Shown: positions 35,631-46,440, numbered from the stretch's first letter. The stretch: 64,000 bases of DNA from Brevibacterium moorei (GCF_024580735.1 NZ_JANIJX010000003.1:62001-126000), one strand, 5' to 3'. Program-made: numbers and translations. The notes: generated by a model not told the origin, from the letters alone.

Positions 35631-37277
35631 ATGCAACCCTGGATCACGCAACTCACACCCCTGTCCTATCTCGCCCGTTCGGCCGAGGTCTTCCCGGCCA
35701 AACCCGCCCTGGTCCACGGAACGGAATCCCTGACCTATGCAGAACTGCGCGAGGCCGTCGAGGTCCGTGCCAGGGCCCTGCGCGCGCTGGGAGTCGAGGC
35801 CGGGGACCGGGTGGCCTATATGATGCCGAACCTGCCGGAGACACTCATGTCGATGTACGCGGTGCCGCTGATCGATGCCGTGCTGGTGCCGGTCAACACC
35901 CGGCTGGCGCCCGCGGAGGTCCGCTATATCGCGGACCACTCGGGTGCGAAGGTCCTCGTCATCGATAGCCAGTACTGGCCTGCGGTGACCGCGGTGGCCG
36001 CCGAATTGAGTACGGTCGAGACGATCGTGCTCATCGACGATGAACAATACGCCGAACGCCCGGCGCCGCGGGCCAACCCGGCGGGCACCCGAGTACTCAC
36101 GCGCGGGGAATTCCTCGCGGGGGCCGCGGGCGACGCCAGTCCAGTGGAGTGGAGCGTCGACGACGAGAACCGGACCCTGTCGATCAACTACACCTCAGGG
36201 ACCACCGGCAAGCCCAAGGGCGTGATGTACACCCACCGCGGGGCCTACCTCAATGCGCTCTCGGAGATCGTCCACTCCGGGTTCGACACCGACTCGCGGT
36301 ATCTGTGGACCCTGCCGATGTTCCACTGCAACGGCTGGTGCACGGGCTGGGCGCTGGTGGCCTCCGGCGGCACCCAGTACTGTCTGCGCGAAGTCCGGGG
36401 TCCGGAGATCTGGCGGTTGATCGACACCGTCGGCATCACCCACCTCAACGGCGCCCCCACGGTGGTCTCGACGATCCTCGATGCCACCGAGTCCCATGAG
36501 TTGGCGGCGGCGGTGACCATCACCACCGCAGGCGCCCCGCCCAGCCCCACGATCCTCACCCGGATGGGGGCCATGGGCTTCTCGGTCGTCCACGTCTACG
36601 GACTCACGGAGACCTATGGCCCCTACACCGTCAACCAGTATCAGGACGCCTGGGCAGAACTCGATCAGCAGACCCGGGCCGGCCTGCAGGCCAGGCAGGG
36701 GGTTGGGATGATCGTCGCCGAACGCGCCCGCGTCGTGGCTCCGGCGGTACCGGGTGAGGAACTCGTCGATGTGCCGGCAGACGGGGCGACCATGGGTGAG
36801 GTCGTGATGCGCGGGAACAACGTCATGAAGGGCTACTACGCCGACCCGGCGGCGACCGAGGCTGCCTTCGCAGGCGGCTGGTTCCACTCCGGCGACCTGG
36901 GCGTGATGCACCCGGACGGCTATATCGAACTGCGCGATCGGGCCAAGGACGTGGTGGTCTCCGGCGGTGAGAACATCTCCACCATCGAGGTCGAGCAGGC
37001 CATTGCAGGCTTCCCCGGAGTGACCGATGTGGCGGTTGTCGGAGTGCCCGACGACACATGGGGCGAGCGTCCCAAGGCCTTCATCGTGCTGGCCGAGGGA
37101 TCCGCGGCCACCGCCGAGGAGGTGCGCGAGTTCCTGCGCGAGCGGTTGGCCGGCTACAAGAACCCGCGCGATGTGGAGTTCGTGCCGGTCCTGCCGAAGA
37201 CCTCGACGGGCAAGATCCAGAAGTACGCACTGCGGGAACGGGAATGGGGCGGCCACACGAGGCGCGTGAAGGGCTGA
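35631..37277 (+). CDS. Acyl-CoA synthetase (AMP-forming), first of a tandem pair
   Basis: Activates a carboxylic acid to its CoA ester via an acyl-adenylate. The 548-residue protein has the AMP-binding P-loop [11 protein letters not shown] (about 187-197), the YGLTETYG motif, [15 protein letters not shown], the hinge [15 protein letters not shown] and the C-terminal catalytic Lys in STGK (about 526). It is close to medium-chain and methylmercaptopropionate-type ligases, but the acid is not determinable. The ATG at 35631 aligns with the start of the downstream paralogue. A near-identical gene follows 145 bp later. Confidence 0.93.
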   Translation: MQPWITQLTPLSYLARSAEVFPAKPALVHGTESLTYAELREAVEVRARALRALGVEAGDRVAYMMPNLPETLMSMYAVPLIDAVLVPVNTRLAPAEVRYIADHSGAKVLVIDSQYWPAVTAVAAELSTVETIVLIDDEQYAERPAPRANPAGTRVLTRGEFLAGAAGDASPVEWSVDDENRTLSINYTSGTTGKPKGVMYTHRGAYLNALSEIVHSGFDTDSRYLWTLPMFHCNGWCTGWALVASGGTQYCLREVRGPEIWRLIDTVGITHLNGAPTVVSTILDATESHELAAAVTITTAGAPPSPTILTRMGAMGFSVVHVYGLTETYGPYTVNQYQDAWAELDQQTRAGLQARQGVGMIVAERARVVAPAVPGEELVDVPADGATMGEVVMRGNNVMKGYYADPAATEAAFAGGWFHSGDLGVMHPDGYIELRDRAKDVVVSGGENISTIEVEQAIAGFPGVTDVAVVGVPDDTWGERPKAFIVLAEGSAATAEEVREFLRERLAGYKNPRDVEFVPVLPKTSTGKIQKYALREREWGGHTRRVKG

Positions 37278-37422
37278 GACCGGGGGAGTCGCGCGGACCG
37301 GGGGATGGGAACTGCATGACACAACATGACGGTTTATGACCGGCCCGGTGCACACCCGGCCTAATCTGAGGGGGAACCCGCGGCGTGAGAAGCTGTGCGG
37401 ATCCCTGTTTAGAAAGGCCGGC

Positions 37423-39075
37423 ATGAACCCCTGGACCACCCAGCTCACCCCGATCTCCTTCCTTGAGCGTTCCTCCTCGGTCTTCGCCGAGCGCACCGCG
37501 CTGGTGTACGGTGACTCGGCCTGGACATATCGGCAGGTGCGGGAGGACGTCGAACGCTGGGCACACGCCTTCCTGGCCGCCGGGATCGAACCCGGGGACC
37601 GGATCGCCTATATGGTGCCCAACACCCCGGTGAGTTTCTACTCGACCTTCACGGTCCCGTTGATCGATGCGGTCCTGGTCCCGATCAACACCCGGCTGGC
37701 CGCCGATGAGGTCCGCTACATCCTCAACCACTCGGGCGCCAAACTGCTGGTGTGCGATACCCAGTACTGGCCGGACATCGCGGCGATCGTGCCAGACCTG
37801 GAAACCACCACCACGGTGGTGCTGGCCCGCGACGAGCTCTATGCGAACCAGCCGGAGCTCCCAGTGGATCCCGCCGGGGTGCGGGTCGTCCGGGCACCCG
37901 AGTTCCTGGCCGCTGGGGAGGCGGACGGCTCCGAACTGGACTGGACGGTCCGCGATGAGAACCAGCTGCTGTCCATCAACTACACCTCGGGCACGACCGG
38001 CGCGCCCAAGGGCGTGGAGTACAGCTACCGCGGCGCCTACCTCAACGCCCTGTCCCAGGTGGTCCACCTGCGCTTCGGGATGGACACCAACCTGCTGTGG
38101 ACCCTGCCGATGTTCCACTGCCAGGGCTGGTGCAATTCCTGGGCCGTGGCCTCGGTCGGGGGCAAGCAGGTGTGCTTGCGCGAGGTCCGCGGCCCGGAGA
38201 TCTGGCGGCTGATCGACTTGCACGGGATCAACCGGCTCAACGGTGCGCCCACTGTGGTCTCCACCCTGATGAACGATCCGGCGGCCCACCGGCTGGACTA
38301 CGAACTGGTGATCGGCACCGCCGCCGCTCCGCCGAGTCCCACGATGTTCAAGCGGATCCACGATATGGGCTTCACGGTCCAGCACTCCTATGGGCTCACG
38401 GAGACCTACGGCAATTACACGTACAACCAGTGGCAGAGCCCCTGGGCGGACCTGGACGCCGACGCCCGTGCGGCCAAGCAGGCCAGGCAGGGCGTTGGCA
38501 TGGTGACCTTCGACCCCGTGCGCGTGGTCTACCGGGAACCGGTGGACGGCGAATTGGTCGACGTGCCCGCCGACGCCCAGACGATGGGCGAGGTGGTGAT
38601 GCGCGGGAACAACGTCATGAAGGGCTACTACAAGAACCCCGAGGCCACCGCCAAGGCGTTCGCCCACGGTTGGTTCCACTCCGGCGACCTGGCGGTTATG
38701 CACCCGGACGGCTACATCGAACTGCGCGATCGGGCCAAGGACATCATCGTCTCCGGCGGTGAGAACATCTCCACCATCGAGGTCGAGCAGGCCATCAACG
38801 CCTTCCCTGGCGTGACCGATGTTGCCGTCATCGGGGTGCCCGACGAACACTGGGGTGAACGGCCCAAGGCCTTCGTCGTGCTCGAAGACGGTGTGCAGAC
38901 CACGGCCGAGGAGATCTTGGAGCACCTGCGCGGTCATCTGGCACGGTACAAGAACCCGCGCGAGATCGAGTTCGTGCCCGTGCTGGCGAAGTCCGGCGGC
39001 GGCAAGACCCAGAAGCAGGCCCTGCGCGCGAAGGAGTGGGCCGGCCACGAGGCGAAGATCCAGGGCGGTCTGTAA
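37423..39075 (+). CDS. Acyl-CoA synthetase (AMP-forming), second of a tandem pair
   Basis: Paralogue of the preceding gene, 550 residues, with P-loop [11 protein letters not shown] (about 187-197), [23 protein letters not shown] and catalytic Lys in GGGK (about 527). The start follows AGAAAGG. Two long blocks, 36 and 47 bp, are identical in DNA to the first copy, pointing to tandem duplication with conservation or gene conversion. The catalytic loop differs (STGK versus GGGK). A large hairpin terminator follows. Confidence 0.93.
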   Translation: MNPWTTQLTPISFLERSSSVFAERTALVYGDSAWTYRQVREDVERWAHAFLAAGIEPGDRIAYMVPNTPVSFYSTFTVPLIDAVLVPINTRLAADEVRYILNHSGAKLLVCDTQYWPDIAAIVPDLETTTTVVLARDELYANQPELPVDPAGVRVVRAPEFLAAGEADGSELDWTVRDENQLLSINYTSGTTGAPKGVEYSYRGAYLNALSQVVHLRFGMDTNLLWTLPMFHCQGWCNSWAVASVGGKQVCLREVRGPEIWRLIDLHGINRLNGAPTVVSTLMNDPAAHRLDYELVIGTAAAPPSPTMFKRIHDMGFTVQHSYGLTETYGNYTYNQWQSPWADLDADARAAKQARQGVGMVTFDPVRVVYREPVDGELVDVPADAQTMGEVVMRGNNVMKGYYKNPEATAKAFAHGWFHSGDLAVMHPDGYIELRDRAKDIIVSGGENISTIEVEQAINAFPGVTDVAVIGVPDEHWGERPKAFVVLEDGVQTTAEEILEHLRGHLARYKNPREIEFVPVLAKSGGGKTQKQALRAKEWAGHEAKIQGGL

Positions 39076-39084
39076 AAGCCTGAC

Positions 39085-39158
39085 GGTGGCTCCACAAATA
39101 CGCGTGTGGCTCGCGAACTCATGAGTTTTCGAGCCACACATGTATTTGTGGAGCCACC
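39085..39158. terminator. Large bidirectional hairpin, 29-bp arms
   Basis: Arms 39085-39113 and 39130-39158 pair with only two mismatches around a 16-nt loop, between convergent genes. The arms start GGTGGCTCCACAAATA and are less GC-rich than the coding sequence around them. Confidence 0.75.
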
Positions 39159-39170
39159 GCTGGAGTCCGG

Positions 39171-40295
39171 TCAGGTGGCTCCCGTCTTGAACTCCTCGAC
39201 CAGGAGGCGGGCGACCTCCTTGAGGTCTCCCGTGCGCTCGAACACCGCGCGCTGGCGCTGGTAGCTGGCCCCGACCTCGGCGAAGCGCAGCATGCCCGCC
39301 AGCTCCTCCGCACAGCCCAGGCGCTCGGCGACGGGCTCCAGGCGGGCGACCTCGTCGGCGATCACCTCGGTGACCAGCCGCTCCTCGGCGGCGGCGTTCT
39401 CGATGATGATCGCCTCCATCCCGTACCTGGCGGCCCGCCACTTGTTCTCCACATGGAACCAGTCGGGCATCCGCGGCAGGGTCTCCCCGCGGTCCAGCCG
39501 TTCGGAGAAATCGTCGACCAGGCACTGGACGAAGGCTGTGACCGCGGCGATCTCGTCCAGCGTGGGGATGCCGTCGCACACCCGCACCTCGATCGTGCCC
39601 CAGCCCGGCGAGGGCCGGATGTCCCAGCGGATCTCGTTGATCTCGTCGATCACCCCGGTGTGCATCATGTCCGCGACGTACTTCTCATAGGCCGACCAGG
39701 TCTCGAACTGGAAGGGCAGCCCGGCGGTCGGCAGCTGCTGGAACATCATCGCGCGATTCGAGGCGTAGCGCGTGTCGGTCGCCTCCCAGAACGGACTCGA
39801 GGCGCTGACGGCCTGCAGGTGCGGCACATAGGCCAGCAGCGCGCCCAGGATCGGCAGCACCTTCTCGCGCGAGTCGATTCCCACATGCGTGTGGACCCCG
39901 TAGATGAGCATATGGTGGCCCCACCACTGGGTCCGGTTGATCAGTTCGGCGTAGCGGTCCTTGTCGGTGACCGTCTGGTTCTGCCAGAGGGCGAAGGGGT
40001 GGGTGCCCGCACACATCAAGTCGATGTCCAGGGCATCTGTCAGCGGGGTCAGAGCCTCAACCTTCCCGCGCAGGTCGCCGATCACCCCGGAGACGTCCGT
40101 GTGCACTCCCGAGACCACCTCGACGGTGTTCGTCAGCATCTCGCCGACCACGCTGCGCCGCAGAGCGGGGACCTGCGCGGTGCGCTCGAGCACGGCAGCG
40201 GCCGCGGGGACAAGGTCGAGCGAGTGGCGGTCGAGCAGGGCGAGCTCCCATTCGACGCCGAGGGTGGAACGGGCTGAACGCGCGAAAGTCACCAT
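39171..40295 (-). CDS. YbdK-type carboxylate-amine ligase (GCS2 family)
   Basis: ATP-grasp-like ligase of the glutamate-cysteine ligase type 2 family, 374 residues. It has the characteristic N-terminal GVEWELAL, the metal-binding HTHVGI and the C-terminal VRVCDGIPT segment. Such enzymes show weak gamma-glutamylcysteine ligase activity in E. coli. The role in actinobacteria, which use mycothiol, is unclear. The ATG at 40295 lies 6 nt after a TAGGAT hexamer with no ribosome site, suggesting a leaderless message. It converges on the acyl-CoA synthetase genes. Confidence 0.9.
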   Translation of the reverse strand: MVTFARSARSTLGVEWELALLDRHSLDLVPAAAAVLERTAQVPALRRSVVGEMLTNTVEVVSGVHTDVSGVIGDLRGKVEALTPLTDALDIDLMCAGTHPFALWQNQTVTDKDRYAELINRTQWWGHHMLIYGVHTHVGIDSREKVLPILGALLAYVPHLQAVSASSPFWEATDTRYASNRAMMFQQLPTAGLPFQFETWSAYEKYVADMMHTGVIDEINEIRWDIRPSPGWGTIEVRVCDGIPTLDEIAAVTAFVQCLVDDFSERLDRGETLPRMPDWFHVENKWRAARYGMEAIIIENAAAEERLVTEVIADEVARLEPVAERLGCAEELAGMLRFAEVGASYQRQRAVFERTGDLKEVARLLVEEFKTGAT

Positions 40296-40301
40296 GAGTA
40301 G

Positions 40302-40307
40302 ATCCTA
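40302..40307 (-). promoter_or_regulatory. Putative -10 element for leaderless ybdK-like gene
   Basis: On the minus strand, TAGGAT ends 6 nt before the ATG at 40295. Confidence 0.5.
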
Positions 40308-40349
40308 GCGTTCGGTGAGTCGGGGGAACGGTGAGCGGGGCGGGTGGCC

Positions 40350-41255
40350 TCAGTCGCCGGTGGCGGCAGGCGCCTGCGGGTCGGCAGACCAGCCGGACCA
40401 GCTGGCGGGGTAGAGGGCGGCGGTCACACCCAGGGTGTCCAGGGCCAGCAGATTGTGGCAGGCGGTCACCCCGGAGCCGCAGTACACGCCCAGCTCACCG
40501 GTCGGCTCCTGCGGGGACGCAGCGGGGGCCGCGGCCGAGGCGGCGCCCGCAAGCGCATCGGCGCCGGCGACCCGCTCGAACTCCGCGCGCAGGGTCTGCG
40601 GGTCCTTGAACCTACCGGTAGACGGATCGATGTTCTCCGTCGTCGGCCGGTTCAGGGCTCCTGGGATGTGACCGGCCCGGGGATCCATCGGCTCGACCTC
40701 CCCGCGGTAGCGCTCAGGGGCCCGGGAGTCGATCAACCGGCCCCTGGCGCCCAAATCCGCAGCACCCGCGGCGTCGATCACCGGGCGGTGTCCACCGGTG
40801 ACGGTGAAGGTCCCCGGCCGCGGTCGCACGAAGGGCCCACCAGCCAGGGGCAGGCCGGCCCGCTGCCATGCGCCCAGACCCCCGTCGAGCACGTGCACAT
40901 CGGTCTTGCCCGCCCAGCGCAGCAGCCACCAGGCGCGGGCCGCGCCCAGGGACTGGTTGTCGTCGTAGACCACGACGGTGGAGTCCTCGTCGACGCCCCA
41001 GGCCCGCACCGTCGCCTGGAAGCCCTGTGGATCGGGCAGCGGATGTCGGCCGGCCGTCGGGTCGTCATGTGCGGGGGCGGCCAGTTCGTCATCGAGCGAG
41101 ACGTAGAGGGCGCCGGGGATATGGCCCAGCATGAAGTCCTCGCGTCCGTCCGGGCGCGGCAGAGTCCATCTGACGTCGAGGACGACAGGGGGACGGGCCC
41201 CGGCGAACAGCTCGTCGAGTTCGGCCGGTGAGATGAGCGTGGGCAGACGGGTCAT
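40350..41255 (-). CDS. Sulfurtransferase with two rhodanese domains
   Basis: Thiosulfate or 3-mercaptopyruvate sulfurtransferase type, 301 residues. The N-terminal rhodanese domain is inactive-like, and the C-terminal one carries the active loop CGSGVTA with catalytic Cys at about 261. An Ala-rich insertion of about 25 residues sits shortly before the loop. It overlaps the upstream methyltransferase stop by four bases, so the two are cotranscribed. Donor and acceptor are not known from sequence. Confidence 0.92.
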   Translation of the reverse strand: MTRLPTLISPAELDELFAGARPPVVLDVRWTLPRPDGREDFMLGHIPGALYVSLDDELAAPAHDDPTAGRHPLPDPQGFQATVRAWGVDEDSTVVVYDDNQSLGAARAWWLLRWAGKTDVHVLDGGLGAWQRAGLPLAGGPFVRPRPGTFTVTGGHRPVIDAAGAADLGARGRLIDSRAPERYRGEVEPMDPRAGHIPGALNRPTTENIDPSTGRFKDPQTLRAEFERVAGADALAGAASAAAPAASPQEPTGELGVYCGSGVTACHNLLALDTLGVTAALYPASWSGWSADPQAPAATGD

Positions 41256-42520
41256 GAACGGTCCTTCGTTTCCTCGACGACTTCTTCGACCAGCAGGGCG
41301 ATGTGCCGATCGCCCAGTCGGGTGAATACCAGGGTAGCCGGATCACCGGCGGGCAGGCGGAGCTGTCTGCGCAGAACGTCGGGGACGATGTCGGCGCCCC
41401 GCTTCTTGATCACCACCCGCCCGATACCGCGCCGAATGAGTTCGGCGCGCAGCGGTTTGACCTTGGTGGGCAGGGTGTCGACGATCCGGAAGGTGCGCAC
41501 CAGGCGGGCGGCGGTTCCCCCGGCCGGGCGCTCGCCGGTGAGATAGGCGATCTGCTCGTGCAGCCGGTGGGCGCCCAGCGGGCCGCACAGGGCGGTGACG
41601 AGTCCCGCCCGAATCACCGCGCCATCGGGCTCGAACAGATACGCGCCCAGGGTGCCCAGTCCGTCCTCCGGGGTCGCGGTCGCGGGCAGGTCGGCCTGGG
41701 ACACCTCGGCGGCGCCGGCCGGGCCCAGCACCAGTGCGGTGCGGCCGGGGGCGCGGGCGGCGGCCCCATGGTAGAGGGCGACCTCGACCACATCGCCTGT
41801 GTGTGAGACCCACTGGGCCTCCCAGCCCGCGGGGATCAGCCCGTGGTCCAGGGCCGGCCCCAGCTTGATTCCGGTGCCCGCATAGTCCGCCGCCGCGCCG
41901 AAGGCCCAGGACAGGCTGGGGGAGAAGTCCTCGGGGTCGTTGAGCCGGCGGGCCTGCCCGCCGCGCTTGGTGCCGGAGCGCCGGGCCGGATCCAGCCACA
42001 GGAGTTCGGCGCGCTCGGGGTCGAAATCCTCGGCCCGCCCGTGTTCGACGGTGACCTTCTCCAGGTGGCGCAGATTATAGGCGGCCAGGGCTGCGGTGAC
42101 CTCATCGGCGTCGATGGCGATCACCGGGGCCCCCAGCCCACCGAAGGCCAGGGAATCCGCGCCGATCCCGCAGCCCAGATCGGCGATCGGAGCGGACTCG
42201 AAGTCCAGGCCGGCGCGCAGTGCGGCCTGCCGCATTCGCCCGGCGTGGTGGGCCGCGACCGGCAGGCGGGTGGCCTGGGCCAGACCATCCCGGGTGAAGA
42301 GAAGGGAATCCGCGAAGGGGCCGAACTTCGCCGGTGCGGCCTGCCGCAGTTCCGCCTGGGTGACCAGGGCCGCGGCCAGGCCGGCCGGCAGCCCCCTTTC
42401 GGCCAGCTCCGAGCGCAATCGGGTGGCGATCTGCAGTTCCCGCCCCCGCTCGTATTCGACCCCGTCCAGCAGGGCCAGGGAGGCGGGATCCAAGAGGGCG
42501 CGCAGAGTGTCCGGTTCCAT
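41252..42520 (-). CDS. Class I SAM methyltransferase with THUMP-like domain
   Basis: Predicted AdoMet-dependent methyltransferase of 422 residues. The AdoMet-binding loop is DLGCGIGAD (114-122) and a DPARR motif lies at about 177. The C-terminal region (LRAELIRRGIGRVVIKKRG) matches the THUMP-like domain of this family, which points to an RNA substrate. A TAAGCT hexamer lies 6 nt before the ATG, suggesting a leaderless message. It is divergent from rsmA over only 73 bp and coupled to the rhodanese gene. The substrate is unproven. Confidence 0.88.
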   Translation of the reverse strand: MEPDTLRALLDPASLALLDGVEYERGRELQIATRLRSELAERGLPAGLAAALVTQAELRQAAPAKFGPFADSLLFTRDGLAQATRLPVAAHHAGRMRQAALRAGLDFESAPIADLGCGIGADSLAFGGLGAPVIAIDADEVTAALAAYNLRHLEKVTVEHGRAEDFDPERAELLWLDPARRSGTKRGGQARRLNDPEDFSPSLSWAFGAAADYAGTGIKLGPALDHGLIPAGWEAQWVSHTGDVVEVALYHGAAARAPGRTALVLGPAGAAEVSQADLPATATPEDGLGTLGAYLFEPDGAVIRAGLVTALCGPLGAHRLHEQIAYLTGERPAGGTAARLVRTFRIVDTLPTKVKPLRAELIRRGIGRVVIKKRGADIVPDVLRRQLRLPAGDPATLVFTRLGDRHIALLVEEVVEETKDRS

Positions 42521-42526
42521 GTCCCC

Positions 42527-42532
42527 AGCTTA
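42527..42532 (-). promoter_or_regulatory. Putative -10 for leaderless methyltransferase gene
   Basis: On the minus strand, TAAGCT ends 6 nt before the ATG at 42520. Confidence 0.5.
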
Positions 42533-42581
42533 TCGGGCGCCTCGTTCCCCGCTGACCGAGCCGTGCCGGGCCACGATGTCA

Positions 42582-42587
42582 TAGGGT
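42582..42587 (+). promoter_or_regulatory. Putative -10 for leaderless rsmA
   Basis: TAGGGT ends 6 nt before the GTG at 42594. Confidence 0.5.
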
Positions 42588-42593
42588 TGAGGC

Positions 42594-43538
42594 GTGAGTG
42601 AACTCTTGACCGCCGCCACCATCCGCGCCCTGGCCGCGGAGCTCGGCCTGCGTCCCACCAAACAGCGGGGGCAGAACTTCGTCATCGATCCCAATACGGT
42701 GCGCAAGATCGTCGCCGAGGCCGCCCTGGAACCCGGGCAGCCCGTGGTCGAGGTGGGCCCGGGCCTGGGCTCCCTGACGCTGGGCCTGCTGGACGCCGGG
42801 CACCCGGTCACCGCCGTCGAGATCGACGGGCTGCTGGCGGGTCGCCTGCCGGCCACCGTCGCCGAGCACGCCGGCCCCGACGCCCGGTTCGCACTGCTCG
42901 AACAGGACGCGCTGCGGGTCGCCGAGCTGCCGGAGGCCGAACCCGGTCGCGCGCCCAGCGCCCTGGTCGCGAACCTGCCGTACAACGTGGCGGTGCCCGT
43001 TCTGCTGCACATGCTCGAGACCTTTCCCACTCTGCGCCGGGTGCTCGTGATGGTCCAGGCCGAGGTCGCCGACCGCCTGGCGGCCGTTCCCGGGTCCCGT
43101 GTCTACGGGGTTCCCAGTGTCAAAGCCCAGTGGTACGGCACGGTGGACCGAGGTTCGGACATCGGCAAGAACGTCTTCTGGCCGGCGCCCAATGTGGGCT
43201 CGGGACTGGTGGGAATCACGGTCCACCCCGCGGCCCTTGACGATCCCGCGGGCGAGGCCGGTCGGGCGGGGGTGAGCCGGCGCGAGGTCTTCACGCTCAT
43301 CGATGCGGCCTTCGCCCAGCGCCGTAAATCGCTGCGCGCGGCCCTGTCCGGCTGGGCGGGCTCCGGTGCCCGCGCGGGCGAGGTGCTGCAGGCTGCCGGG
43401 ATAGACCCGCTGACCCGCGGGGAGCGCCTGGATGTCCACGACTTCGTGCGGATCGCCGCCGCGGGTCGGACCATCGTCCCCGCCGGAGGGCAGGCACCTG
43501 CCGAAGGACCCACGGCCGGAGGAGCCGAGTCGTTATGA
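42594..43538 (+). CDS. rsmA: 16S rRNA dimethyladenosine transferase
   Basis: Dimethylates A1518 and A1519 near the 3' end of 16S rRNA during 30S maturation. The 314-residue protein has the N-terminal KQRGQNFV, AdoMet loop GPGLGS (55-60), catalytic NLPYN (127-131) and the C-terminal [10 protein letters not shown] helix. The GTG start lacks a ribosome site, and a TANNNT hexamer lies 6 nt upstream. It overlaps ispE by four bases. Confidence 0.96.
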   Translation: MSELLTAATIRALAAELGLRPTKQRGQNFVIDPNTVRKIVAEAALEPGQPVVEVGPGLGSLTLGLLDAGHPVTAVEIDGLLAGRLPATVAEHAGPDARFALLEQDALRVAELPEAEPGRAPSALVANLPYNVAVPVLLHMLETFPTLRRVLVMVQAEVADRLAAVPGSRVYGVPSVKAQWYGTVDRGSDIGKNVFWPAPNVGSGLVGITVHPAALDDPAGEAGRAGVSRREVFTLIDAAFAQRRKSLRAALSGWAGSGARAGEVLQAAGIDPLTRGERLDVHDFVRIAAAGRTIVPAGGQAPAEGPTAGGAESL

Positions 43539-44482
43539 CCCGGGCGCACAGGGTGGGAGCGCCGGCAGCGGTGCCGGCGCCGGTGAGCGCGCGTGCCTTC
43601 GGCAAGGTCAACCTGCTGCTGGCCGTCGGTGCGCGGCGCTCCGACGGGTACCACGACCTCACGAGCGTCTTCCAGTCGCTCAACCTCGCGGAGACCATCA
43701 CCCTGACGCCGGCAGTGGAGTTCGAGGTGCGGCTGAGCGGTCGGTTCGCCGACCCCACGGTGCCGCTGGACGAATCGAACCTGGCCCTGGCGGCGATCAG
43801 GGCACTGATCGCCGCGGGAGCACCGGAGGTTCCCGTGCTGATCGAGATCGAGAAGAACGTGCCGGTGGCCGCCGGGATGGGCGGGGGCTCGGCGGACGCG
43901 GCCGCAGCCCTGCTGGCCTATAAACGGCTCAGCGGTTTCACCGGCGGCCTCGACGCGGTCGCGGCTGGACTCGGCGCCGATGTCCCCTTCGCCCTGCGGG
44001 CCGGCACCGCGGTGGGCACCGGCCGGGGAGACCTACTCACTCCCGTGATGACCCGGCAGCGCTTCCACTGGGTGGTCGCGACCGCCGGCACCGGGCTGAG
44101 CACCCCGGCCGTCTACCGCAGACTCGACGAACTGCGTGCCGCCGGTGCCGCAGTGGACTCAGCCGAGCGCACCGCGGCCAGGCGCGACGCCGTCCTGGAG
44201 GCCCTGGCCGGGGGCGACCCGGAACGGCTGGCCGGGGTGCTGCACAACGATATGGAGCCGGCCGCGCTCGACCTGGAACCGGGGATCGAGCCGATCATGC
44301 GGGCCGGGCGCGATGCCGGCGCCCTGGCCGCTCTGCTCTCGGGTTCAGGGCCCACCGTGGTCTTCCCGGTCCGCGATGCGCACCATGCGCTCGACCTGGC
44401 CGTGATGCTCGAGGCCACCCCGGGCGTGGCCCGGGTGCTGCGCACCACGGGCCCCGCCGGACCGGCAGGGGTGCTCGACTAG
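43535..44482 (+). CDS. ispE: 4-diphosphocytidyl-2-C-methyl-D-erythritol kinase
   Basis: Phosphorylates CDP-methylerythritol in the MEP isoprenoid pathway. The 315-residue GHMP kinase has AFGKVNL (Lys24), [12 protein letters not shown] and the ATP loop [13 protein letters not shown] (111-123), then LSGSGPTV near the end. The ATG forms an ATGA overlap with the rsmA stop, the common actinobacterial rsmA-ispE pairing, and the ABC-F gene follows 51 bp later. Confidence 0.95.
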   Translation: MTRAHRVGAPAAVPAPVSARAFGKVNLLLAVGARRSDGYHDLTSVFQSLNLAETITLTPAVEFEVRLSGRFADPTVPLDESNLALAAIRALIAAGAPEVPVLIEIEKNVPVAAGMGGGSADAAAALLAYKRLSGFTGGLDAVAAGLGADVPFALRAGTAVGTGRGDLLTPVMTRQRFHWVVATAGTGLSTPAVYRRLDELRAAGAAVDSAERTAARRDAVLEALAGGDPERLAGVLHNDMEPAALDLEPGIEPIMRAGRDAGALAALLSGSGPTVVFPVRDAHHALDLAVMLEATPGVARVLRTTGPAGPAGVLD

Positions 44483-44533
44483 ACTGGTCGGGGCCCATCG
44501 GGGCCACCTGAACCATTCGAAGAAGGAGTCCAC

Positions 44534-46345
44534 GTGCACCTGCTCGGCGCCGAGGCGATCAGTCTGTCCTATCCGAACCGCCAGGTCATCGAGGACCTGA
44601 CCGTCGGGGTCTCGGCCGGGGACCGGATCGGCATCGTGGGCCGCAACGGCGACGGCAAGTCCACCCTCATCCGGATCCTCGCCGGTGACCTCGAACCGGA
44701 CACCGGTCGGGTCACCAAACGCGGTGGCACCCGGGTGGGCTATCTGCGCCAGGCCGACGATCTGGACGATGCCCAGACGGTCAGGCACACGGTGCTGGGC
44801 GACCTGGCCGATCACGAATGGGCCTCCCGGGCCGAGGTCCGCGACGTCGTCGGCGGGCTGATCGGCGATCTAGACCTCTCGGCGGAAGTCGGTGGCCTGT
44901 CCGGTGGGCAGCGCCGCCGCGTCGCCCTGGCGGCGCTGTTGGCAGGGGACTGGGACGTGCTCATCCTCGACGAGCCGACCAACCACCTCGACATGACCGG
45001 CGTGCGCTGGCTGGCCGCCCATCTGCGCAAGCGCTGGCCGGCGGGTCAGGGTGCGCTGCTGGTCGTGACCCACGACCGCTGGTTCCTCGATGAGGTGTGC
45101 ACCCTGACCTGGGAGGTCCACGACGGGACGGTCGACGCCTTCGAGGGCGGCTATGCCGCCTACGTCCTGCAGCGGGTCGAGCGTGACAGGCAGGCCGCGG
45201 CCAGTGAGGCGCGCAGGCAGAACCTGGCGCGCAAGGAGCTGGCCTGGCTGCGCCGCGGTGCGCCGGCGCGGACCTCGAAGCCGAAATTTCGCATCGAGGC
45301 GGCCAATGCACTCATATCGGACGTGCCGCCGGTTCGGAACAAGCTGGAGCTGACGGCCCTGGCGACCAGCCGGCTGGGCAAGGACGTCTTCGAACTCAAG
45401 GGGGCCTCGGCCACATATCCAGGTGCGTCGGCACCGACCATCGAGCCGACCGACTGGATCGTGGGTCCAGGCGACCGGCTGGGACTGTTGGGGGCCAACG
45501 GCGCGGGCAAGTCGACCCTGATCGGCCTGCTCACGGGCGAGGTGGAGCCCGCGACCGGCCGGGTCAAACGGGGCAAGACGATCAGCATCGCTCTGCTGGA
45601 CCAGCAGCTGCGCGAACTCGATGACCTGTTGGACCTCAAACTCCACGAGATCCTGGCGCGCCACCGCACGGAGGTCAAGACGGCGAGCGGCGAACTGGGC
45701 ACTTCTCAGCTGCTGGAGCGCCTGGGCCTGGGTGATGCGCTGCAGTCGCGGGTGCGCGACCTCTCCGGCGGACAGGCGCGCAGGCTCCAACTCCTGCTCA
45801 TTCTGCTCGACGAACCGAATGTGCTCATCCTCGACGAGCCGACCAACGATATGGACACCGACATGTTGGCGGCCATGGAGGACCTGCTCGACGAATGGCC
45901 AGGCACCCTCATCGTGATCTCCCACGATCGCTATTTCGTCGAACGGGTGACCGACGATCAGTACGCCGTGATGGATCACCGGGTGCGGCACCTGCCGGGC
46001 GGGGTCGACGAATACCTCGAACTGGCTGCGGCTGCCGCAACCGGTCGCCACGGCGGAACCGGGAGTGCGAAGGAGGCGGCGTCGGGGGATGAGGCGCCGG
46101 CCGGGCAGGAGCAGGGGCTGAGTCCGGCGGAGCACCGCCGACTGACCAAGGAGGTCAACGCGCTGCAGCGCAAGATCGACAGGGTCGAGGCCGAACTGGC
46201 GAAGCTGGACGGCGCCTTCGCCGTCCACGACCAGTCGGATTTCAGTGGCCTGGCGGAGCTCAACGCCAAGCGACAGGACCTGCTGGAGGAGAAGGACGAA
46301 CTGGAACTGGCCTGGTTGGAGGCCTCCGAGGCCCTCGAGGGCTGA
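44534..46345 (+). CDS. ABC-F family ATPase (Uup-like)
   Basis: Soluble protein with two ABC ATPase domains and no membrane domain, 603 residues. Walker A motifs are GRNGDGKST (36-44) and GANGAGKST (about 320-328), with signatures LSGGQRRR and LSGGQARR. ABC-F proteins act on the ribosome. The short linker and the coiled-coil C-terminal tail (about 535-603) fit the Uup group. The second signature is followed by an unusual LLLILLDEPN before Walker B. The GTG start follows AGAAGGAG. It follows ispE, as is common in actinobacteria. Confidence 0.92.
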   Translation: MHLLGAEAISLSYPNRQVIEDLTVGVSAGDRIGIVGRNGDGKSTLIRILAGDLEPDTGRVTKRGGTRVGYLRQADDLDDAQTVRHTVLGDLADHEWASRAEVRDVVGGLIGDLDLSAEVGGLSGGQRRRVALAALLAGDWDVLILDEPTNHLDMTGVRWLAAHLRKRWPAGQGALLVVTHDRWFLDEVCTLTWEVHDGTVDAFEGGYAAYVLQRVERDRQAAASEARRQNLARKELAWLRRGAPARTSKPKFRIEAANALISDVPPVRNKLELTALATSRLGKDVFELKGASATYPGASAPTIEPTDWIVGPGDRLGLLGANGAGKSTLIGLLTGEVEPATGRVKRGKTISIALLDQQLRELDDLLDLKLHEILARHRTEVKTASGELGTSQLLERLGLGDALQSRVRDLSGGQARRLQLLLILLDEPNVLILDEPTNDMDTDMLAAMEDLLDEWPGTLIVISHDRYFVERVTDDQYAVMDHRVRHLPGGVDEYLELAAAAATGRHGGTGSAKEAASGDEAPAGQEQGLSPAEHRRLTKEVNALQRKIDRVEAELAKLDGAFAVHDQSDFSGLAELNAKRQDLLEEKDELELAWLEASEALEG

Positions 46346-46365
46346 ATCGGCCCCGGAACAGCGAA

Positions 46366-46399
46366 CCGCCCCGGGCGGACGCTGGTCCCTCCGGGGCGG
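46366..46399. terminator. GC-rich hairpin between ABC-F and MarR genes
   Basis: Nine-bp arms CCGCCCCGG and CCGGGGCGG (46366-46374, 46391-46399) enclose a 16-nt loop, between convergent genes. There is no U-tract. Confidence 0.5.
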
Positions 46400-46440
46400 C
46401 GGACCGGAGCAGACGACTCCGGCCGGTGCGGTCAGTGCTC

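Noticed and set aside
37081..39579. 832-codon minus-strand open frame
   Set aside because: It is antisense to the tandem acyl-CoA synthetases and shows no domain motif, with a composition typical of shadow frames.
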